From Paralithodes platypus (Eukaryota > Arthropoda > Malacostraca > Decapoda > Lithodidae), in the NCBI GenBank assembly GCA_032716605.1, contig CM064509.1:38908924-38972923 (forward strand): 64,000 bases of DNA, written 5' to 3'. Within the stretch, counting starts at the first letter, position 1. The number at the start of each line of letters is the position of its first letter. The notes under the pieces were generated by a model, which was not told the DNA's origin, did no database searches, and saw nothing but the letters and a program-made list of their open reading frames with translations. Made by a program: the position numbers and the translations under genes. Positions 58,620 through 64,000 of the stretch are shown one piece after another.

Positions 58620-59681
58620 AATAGGGTGAAACGACACCGCAGGGTTATTCCGCCGCGACATCAATAATATCAATTCAAAGGCCCATAGCTCGGAAACTAT
58701 GGATTCGACTGCTGTTGGGCTTAGGTTTTAGAGAACTGCGAATATAACAAGGTTTTGATCCATTGTGCTAATAATTGCCTTTTGAGAAATTAAATTACTT
58801 GCCCAATTATTTTAAAAGAAACGGTTGCACCGATATGAACGGCGTTTAGGCGGCACATAATAATTAAAGTTACCACATCCTCCTGGGCGAACCACTTGAC
58901 ATACCGACTTCTGGTTTTCACCTTTCTTCGAAGTAAGATTAAGAGCTTGATTTATTTATTTAGTGAATGTCTGTAACCCTTTCCTATTTCAGAGAACGAT
59001 AGAGTGGAAATTATCGCCGCAAAATTTCCCCGTCTGGCGGGGTAATTTTGCCCAATAGTTTTTTTTTTTACAAAAATGGTTATAGGTATATTTAGCAGAA
59101 GACCTGAATGTATAGATAAAGCAAACAAAATTATAATACTTATGTTTTTTTTACTGCGAAATTGCCCAGTTTACCCTAGGTAAAAGAAAATAACCGTTTT
59201 AGTGCTTCTCTAGAGAATTTTAAGATTATAGTTATCGAGTCATAACTTTGGTACTCAGCTGCCCTTTCATTATATGTATGATACATACAGTACATAGAAT
59301 TATTTAACGTCCTTTTTCATTAGATTGTAATAGTTTAAACAGGATTGGCTTTAATCAGTAAGATTGTGGTACAATACAGTATGATCCTGTCATAACACTG
59401 CCCTACCATTACTAAATTTGCTAATAGTGCATCAGTAAAACTCAAGTACTCAACAGTGCTACAAGCAGACAGTGCCATTACATGACATTACACTAGCCTA
59501 TATTATGACTGGATTTTTTTTTTTTTTTTTTTTTTCTACGACATGCATTGAGATACCTGGGACGTTTTTTCCTTCACTAAATGTTAAAGCCCACTTACCC
59601 CCGGGGGGGAGTTAAGTTGATCATAAGGTCTAAGTTAATCTACAGTAAAATGTATATAAACTCAAGATATTATTTTTTCAG
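58620..59681. other. No gene; some palindromic GC motifs
   Basis: GGGTTATTCCGCCGCGAC near 58641 and a hairpin GCAAAATTTCCCCG...CGGGGTAATTTTGC near 59030 recall the 26377 palindrome. A poly(T) run is at 59515-59535. Confidence 0.4.
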
Positions 59682-61018
59682 CTGACTTTGGCCAAGCACT
59701 TCCTGAGGCAAGAAAGAAACAGCATGTCGCACCACTCTCGGACGGCCAACGTTTGTGTAGTTTGGGAGAAATGAACCTAATACATTTGTTGTAGATGGTA
59801 GATGTACTTGGCTTCTCAAACAGGTTAGCCTTAAATATTTTAAACATTTGGTAATGACCAATACTTTGCGGATATACTCATTCGCCTAATTAACATTGTG
59901 AAGTTAGCCTTAAGAGTTGCCAAATAGAGCCTGCCATGACAATAATGTATGAGGTTGATATGTTCCTAACTGTACACTGGCCGACGCCAACATCGGGACT
60001 AGTGGACCACAGATGTGCATGTCAAAGACTTATATTCTTGCCACAAAGGACACCTGTGAAAAGGACTAGCTAATGGCTGTCACCTCTTTGAGAAGCATAC
60101 GGAAACCTTCTTTGTTTAGTGGATATCACAGACATTTATAGTCCCAACCTGCAAAATACATCCTTTATAGTTTTTATAAGAAAATATGAGCAACTTGAGT
60201 TATTATAAAAGGTCCTTGTATATTGATAATTTCAGAGGATGATTGTGGCTTATTAATTAATATTGCTCTTTTAAGTGTTACCAAAAATTATGCTTATTTT
60301 CTTGTAAAGGAATCCTAGCCCACACCAATTATTTATAGAAATATGACCCTTATGAGAAAATAGTCATTATGTGAGGAAAGGAATGGTGGATTTGAGCCAT
60401 TGGAGAAGAATGTGTTCACAGATCCTTACCTCTGAATTATAAACCCCTGATTTATTTCTATGCATCGTGGTACAGTCATAAGCCATAGTTCCTTTTCCCC
60501 ATTGCTGTGAGTGAAGTCCCGGCCAAGGCCATAGAAAACTTGTACGTCTGAATAATGGTACCAGTAACCCTCTTGCCCTACTTACCATTCTCACCGCTGT
60601 ATATCATTACGGCTGTTCAAGCTTTCAATGGCCTGTTTGATCTTGATTTAAGTAAAGGAGGGAAAGAACTTTGGGTTTTGATTGTACATGAGTGAGCAAT
60701 GTGGTGAGTTAATTTCTTACATTTATAGAAGAGTGAAAGATATTACAGTGTGTTTATAAATAAGGACAATGGTTGAATATGAATTTCCTACCCCTTGGTT
60801 CTCTTTCCAAATCCTGTCTTATTGTTCAAGATCTTTTGGGTTATTTTGAACAAATGGAACAACACTTGTCTTTCCAATATCTGAATATTGAAATTTAGCG
60901 AAGGAGCATCCATACCCGAGGTTATGCAAGGAGTGATTCTAAACACTGTTATTTTATCTTTCAAGCTGAAAAACCACATGCCTAAAGTTTACCTACATTA
61001 AATAACCTGAATTAACAT
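59682..61018 (+). other. PTGES3: Candidate p23 3' UTR exon
   Basis: A good acceptor (TATTATTTTTTCAG, AG at 59680-59681) opens 1.3 kb free of recognised repeats, with ATTAAA at 60997-61002 and a GT-rich stretch after it. With the donor at 55386 it would form a 3' UTR intron whose junction is under 55 nt from the stop, so decay would not be triggered. It may equally be plain intergenic DNA; only transcript data can tell. Confidence 0.3.
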
Positions 61019-61042
61019 GTGTTTGTTTCTCCTACATTGTAC

Positions 61043-61085
61043 ATGTTGTTCCCCCAAGCTGCCTGGCCGAACAGCCCACTGGGCC
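61043..61085 (-). mobile_element. S1/LINE-B tail fragment
   Basis: TGTTGTTCCCCCAAGCTGCC then TGGCCGAACAGCCCACTGGG: the shared 3' tail only. Confidence 0.7.
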
Positions 61086-61566
61086 GGGGCCCTCACAAGG
61101 CTGGTGTTCGGTGAGGTGCAAAGTCAAGTCATGTAACTGTCAGTAGTCATGTCTTAAAGTTTGGTGGCTCTCAGGAATTATCTGATAAAAGCGAAATTGA
61201 AGGAGGTCGACTCAGAAAAAATAAGTGTAATGAGGCTTGCTGCAGGAATCTACGTCATTCTGGTTCATACATAGAGAAAATAATGGACTGTTAATGGGGT
61301 GCGACATAGTTGACAGATATAAAATAACCATGAGTAAGACGAGTGTGACCAATACGTAAACGCGTCGATACCATTTGCTCCGCTCGACATGTAGCAATCG
61401 ACCAAGGCCACAAGGAAATGATTAGATTCAGGTTGTGAACGACACCCAATACGCCATGCATCAAATAAGAGTTGCTGAAAGACTGGGGAAATATCCTTTG
61501 GCCTCTGGAGAATTATTGTTTTTTACACCAACTAACTTCACATCTAAACTCAATTAATGAAATCAA

Positions 61567-61655
61567 CAAATACATGTGGCACTCCGAGGACTCGAACCCA
61601 GGATACTCGCAACGAAATTCCGTGCACTATGCATTACGCTATTGAGACAAGCCTC
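61567..61655 (-). mobile_element. tRNA-derived SINE head (minus strand)
   Basis: B box GGTTCGAGTCC (complement of 61588-61598) and A box TAGCGTAATGC (complement of 61631-61641), 43 nt apart. The tail toward 61505 is A-rich. Its antisense supplies the first 25-30 codons of the frame that runs into LINE C. Confidence 0.75.
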
Positions 61656-62605
61656 TTTAGCAAGAGAAGGGTCTGCGTTCTCCTTCCCCTCGATACCGAT
61701 ACTCGATAGTTTGAGACGAGGCAATGTGGAAAAGAGCGGTGCATACCCATGTGCAGTGTGTGGAAAGGGAGTGGGCGTTAACTCAATTCAATGTAGCATC
61801 TGTCGATGTTGGGTACACCATGGGAGTAAGCGCTGTAGTAGAATAAAGGGGCCCCTGCCGAAGGATAAGTCAGAAATAGAGAAATTTGAGTGCGTAGTGT
61901 GCAAAGGCGAGCTTGTGTTAAGTGATGATCCTGTGGCTGTGAATTTTGGAAATGAGTCTTTGGAGCTGGTGAACAAGTTTTGTTACCTAGGAGATACCAT
62001 CTCTGCCGGTGGTGGGGCCGAGGCTGCCACTGTTGCTAGAATTAGGTGTGGCTGGGGGAAGTTCAGAGAATTGATGCCAATCCTGACCATGAAAAGAATG
62101 CCTCTCCCCCTGAAGGGAAAGGTGTATGCCTCATGTGTTAGAAGTGCAATGACGTATGCCTCAGAAACATGGGCCGTTAAAGTAGAGGATGTCAACAGAA
62201 TGGAGCGTAATGAGATGAGAATGGTGAGATGGATGTGTGGGGCCAGGCTACAGGATAGAATAACAAATGTTGAGTTGAGGAGACGTTTAGGTATAAAGAG
62301 TATTAGCGAGGTGATGCGTACAAGTAGACTGGGATGGTATGGACATGTGGAGAGAATGGATGAACAAAATTGGGTGACAAAATGCAGGTCTGTGATTGTG
62401 GAGGGAGCTGCACCAAGGGGTGGACCGAGGAAGACCTGGGATCGGACTATACGCGCCGATCTCAAATCCAAGAACTTGACAAGTGAAGCAGCCCTTAACA
62501 GGGTTGCCTGGAACGCCGCCATTAGGACAAGAGACTGAAACTGCACTTATGTGTGGAACACTCAGTCTTAAAATGTTATGTATGTATGTATGTACCTACA
62601 TTGTA
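61656..62605 (+). mobile_element. LINE C, 3' half with a PHD-like zinc finger
   Basis: The frame open to 62538 encodes a Cys/His cluster: YPCAVCGKGVG, QCSICRCWVHHGSKRCSRI and FECVVCKGE, fitting a C4HC3 PHD-type pattern. It then gives the post-catalytic RT region (VNFGNESLELVNKFCYLGDT), CVRSAMTYASETWAV, MRMVRWMCGARLQDRI, WYGHVERMDEQNWVTKC and GGPRKTWDRTIRADL, ending AAIRTRD. The tail is (TGTA)n at 62577-62594. The catalytic YADD part is missing, so it is 5'-truncated. Upstream codons from 61576 are SINE-derived, not LINE. Confidence 0.85.
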
Positions 62606-64000
62606 CAACCTAGTTATTCTTTGGAACTGACACAATATACCGTATCAGAAGCTTTAATCCATCAAGTACATCGGTTTGAATCGACCTATACCTGGTGTCC
62701 CCCTTGCCACATGACTCGTTGCCGCCGTTTGGGGGCTTCCGGGCTTGTAGGTGGAGCGGCCTAGGTTCTTGACCGCTCTCCCTATCACCTCCAACTAATT
62801 TTGTCATGTCCTTTTCTTTCTCCTCCTTTCTAGTTTTCGTTTTTCCCTCTTCCGCTTTCTCCTGGGGCTGCCATCAGAGGCCGGTCTCCCACCCTTGAAC
62901 TTTTTTGGTCCCGCTCCTCCCTTCCCTTCCGGTTGACTTCCCTGTTTGCTTCCTTCCTTTCTCTTTAACTGCTTCGGAGGTTCTAGTTTCCTTAGGGCTT
63001 CGCCTTGGTGTGTCTGATCACTGCTGAGTTGGCAGACTCCGCCTGGCGACAGGTGCTGCCGGCCAGGGCTCGCAAGGCTCGTTGCTGGAGGATAGGCACT
63101 ATAGGGTTGCTTTGGGGTTTCTGACTCTCTTCTCTCTTCCCAGTGAGTGTGTCAGGTGACTACGCCGGCCCCGTTCTCCGTGGGACAAAGCTGCAGGACA
63201 AATGCCCGGGTTGTACAAGGTCCCTAGCTCAAAGCCGAGACCTGTCCCATCTCAATTGGCCGCATTCTGGGTTTCGTGGCCCTGCGGAGGTCTTTCTCCC
63301 TTTCGTTGCCAGGGGCACCTGGTAACCCGCAGTATCTTCTTCCATGCTTTACCCCCTTTTCTCTTGCTATGGTGACGACTTATGCTTTTTTCCCTGTTCT
63401 TCCCTGTTTATGGCTTCTGCTTTAGTGGTTCCGGTGAGTGAGCCCCTTGTGGCATGCAGCCTGCCACTTAGGGGTCTGTTGTCTGGCTGTCAGTCCGGTT
63501 CACCGCGGGAGCACGGTGAGTCGGGGATGGTTTTGGGTGCTCTCGACCGGCCCGCTGAAATATCCCTCGGTCGTCTCTCGTCCATTACCGTTCCGGATCC
63601 TTCTACTACCCTTCCGTCTTCGTCACGTCTTTCTCCACCCTCCACTACCCAGGATTTCATCTCCTCTCCTGTAGTTATTTCTGCGTCTTCCTCTTCTCCC
63701 TCTAGTCATGTCACCCTCGACCCTTTTCTGCCCTCCCTCCCTCGTTCTCTTTCCTCTTCTTCTCCAGTTTCGTCCTCGCTCCTCGGTCCTCCCTCTGTCC
63801 TCTCTCTTTGCACCTCCTTCCTTTACTAAGTTTTTCTCCATCCCTGCTTCTGCGCCTCTAGCCGGTGATGACCTCCTCTTCCACCTGCGTCTCCTTCAAC
63901 AGGTGGGAAAGGACGTCACCTTCCACTCCCGCCATGATGCCTCCCGTCTTGTTACCGTCCAAAACGAACTTTAGGCTACTGCTATGTCCTCTTTCGTCGA
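62606..64000 (+). mobile_element. Probable LINE 5' UTR and ORF1-like region, runs off the window
   Basis: C/T-rich sequence with a Ser/Pro-rich frame (63344-63829), shifting frame to 63708-63974, which reads PLAGDDLLFHLRLLQQVGKD and VTFHSRHDASRLVTVQNEL. Low complexity Ser/Pro plus a short basic region is common in LINE ORF1 products, but no zinc knuckle is reached before the window ends. Could instead be a broken host exon. Confidence 0.35.

Noticed and set aside
61576..62538. A host PHD-finger protein of 320 residues
   Set aside because: The RT-type C-terminus, TGTA tail and two more decayed copies (45236, 50206) show it is a LINE.
63344..63829. A Ser/Pro-rich secreted or structural host protein
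   Set aside because: Low complexity and a frame shift into an ORF1-like segment make a LINE 5' region more likely; not certain because the window ends.

Overview
This is a eukaryotic, repeat-dominated window. Its two recognisable host genes are interrupted by introns, and almost everything else is transposable elements in various stages of decay. The host is inferred to be an arthropod, most likely a malacostracan crustacean: there are TTAGG-type interstitial repeats, a TCAGT/TCACT-type initiator near the first p23 exon, many LINE families with GHVERM-type C-termini, and a small gene stretched over more than 30 kb by repeats. No species can be named from the sequence alone. A run of 100 N (21132-21231) is a scaffold gap.

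Host genes. (1) The last coding exon of a SUMO/Smt3 gene lies at 3912-3971 (+), ending in the di-glycine; its earlier exons are not in the window. (2) A complete p23/PTGES3 (HSP90 co-chaperone, CS domain) gene is spread over 23220-55368 (+) as four coding exons: 23220-23233 (14 nt), 40511-40697, 44511-44702 and 55249-55368. Phases and splice sites all agree, giving 170 residues. A 3' UTR intron with a second UTR exon from 59682 is possible but not proven.

Repeats, left to right. 1-12.4 kb: copies of a SINE-like family (S1), a jockey-like LINE with one nonsense codon, a dispersed repeat (R), a tRNA-derived SINE and several MITEs, many flanked by TTAA. 12.8-17.9 kb: a GATA-tailed LINE (J1), then a CR1/jockey-like LINE (A) split by LINE B. 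18-21 kb: little recognisable. 21.3-40 kb: J2 and J1 LINEs, a 2.2 kb element with long inverted repeats, and a LINE (H) broken by three later insertions. 40-61 kb: the p23 gene body and 3' flank, with three minisatellites (42, 38 and 34 bp units), nested LINEs and at least seven MITEs. 61.5-64 kb: a LINE with a PHD-like zinc finger, then a LINE ORF1-like region.

The most notable points are these. Tandem or dispersed repeats abut the p23 splice acceptors. A 38-bp satellite seems to have grown out of a LINE reading frame and was then hit by another LINE. S1 and LINE B share their 3' tail. A set of five TTAA-flanked MITE families includes insertions that can be proved by empty paralogous sites inside the same window.
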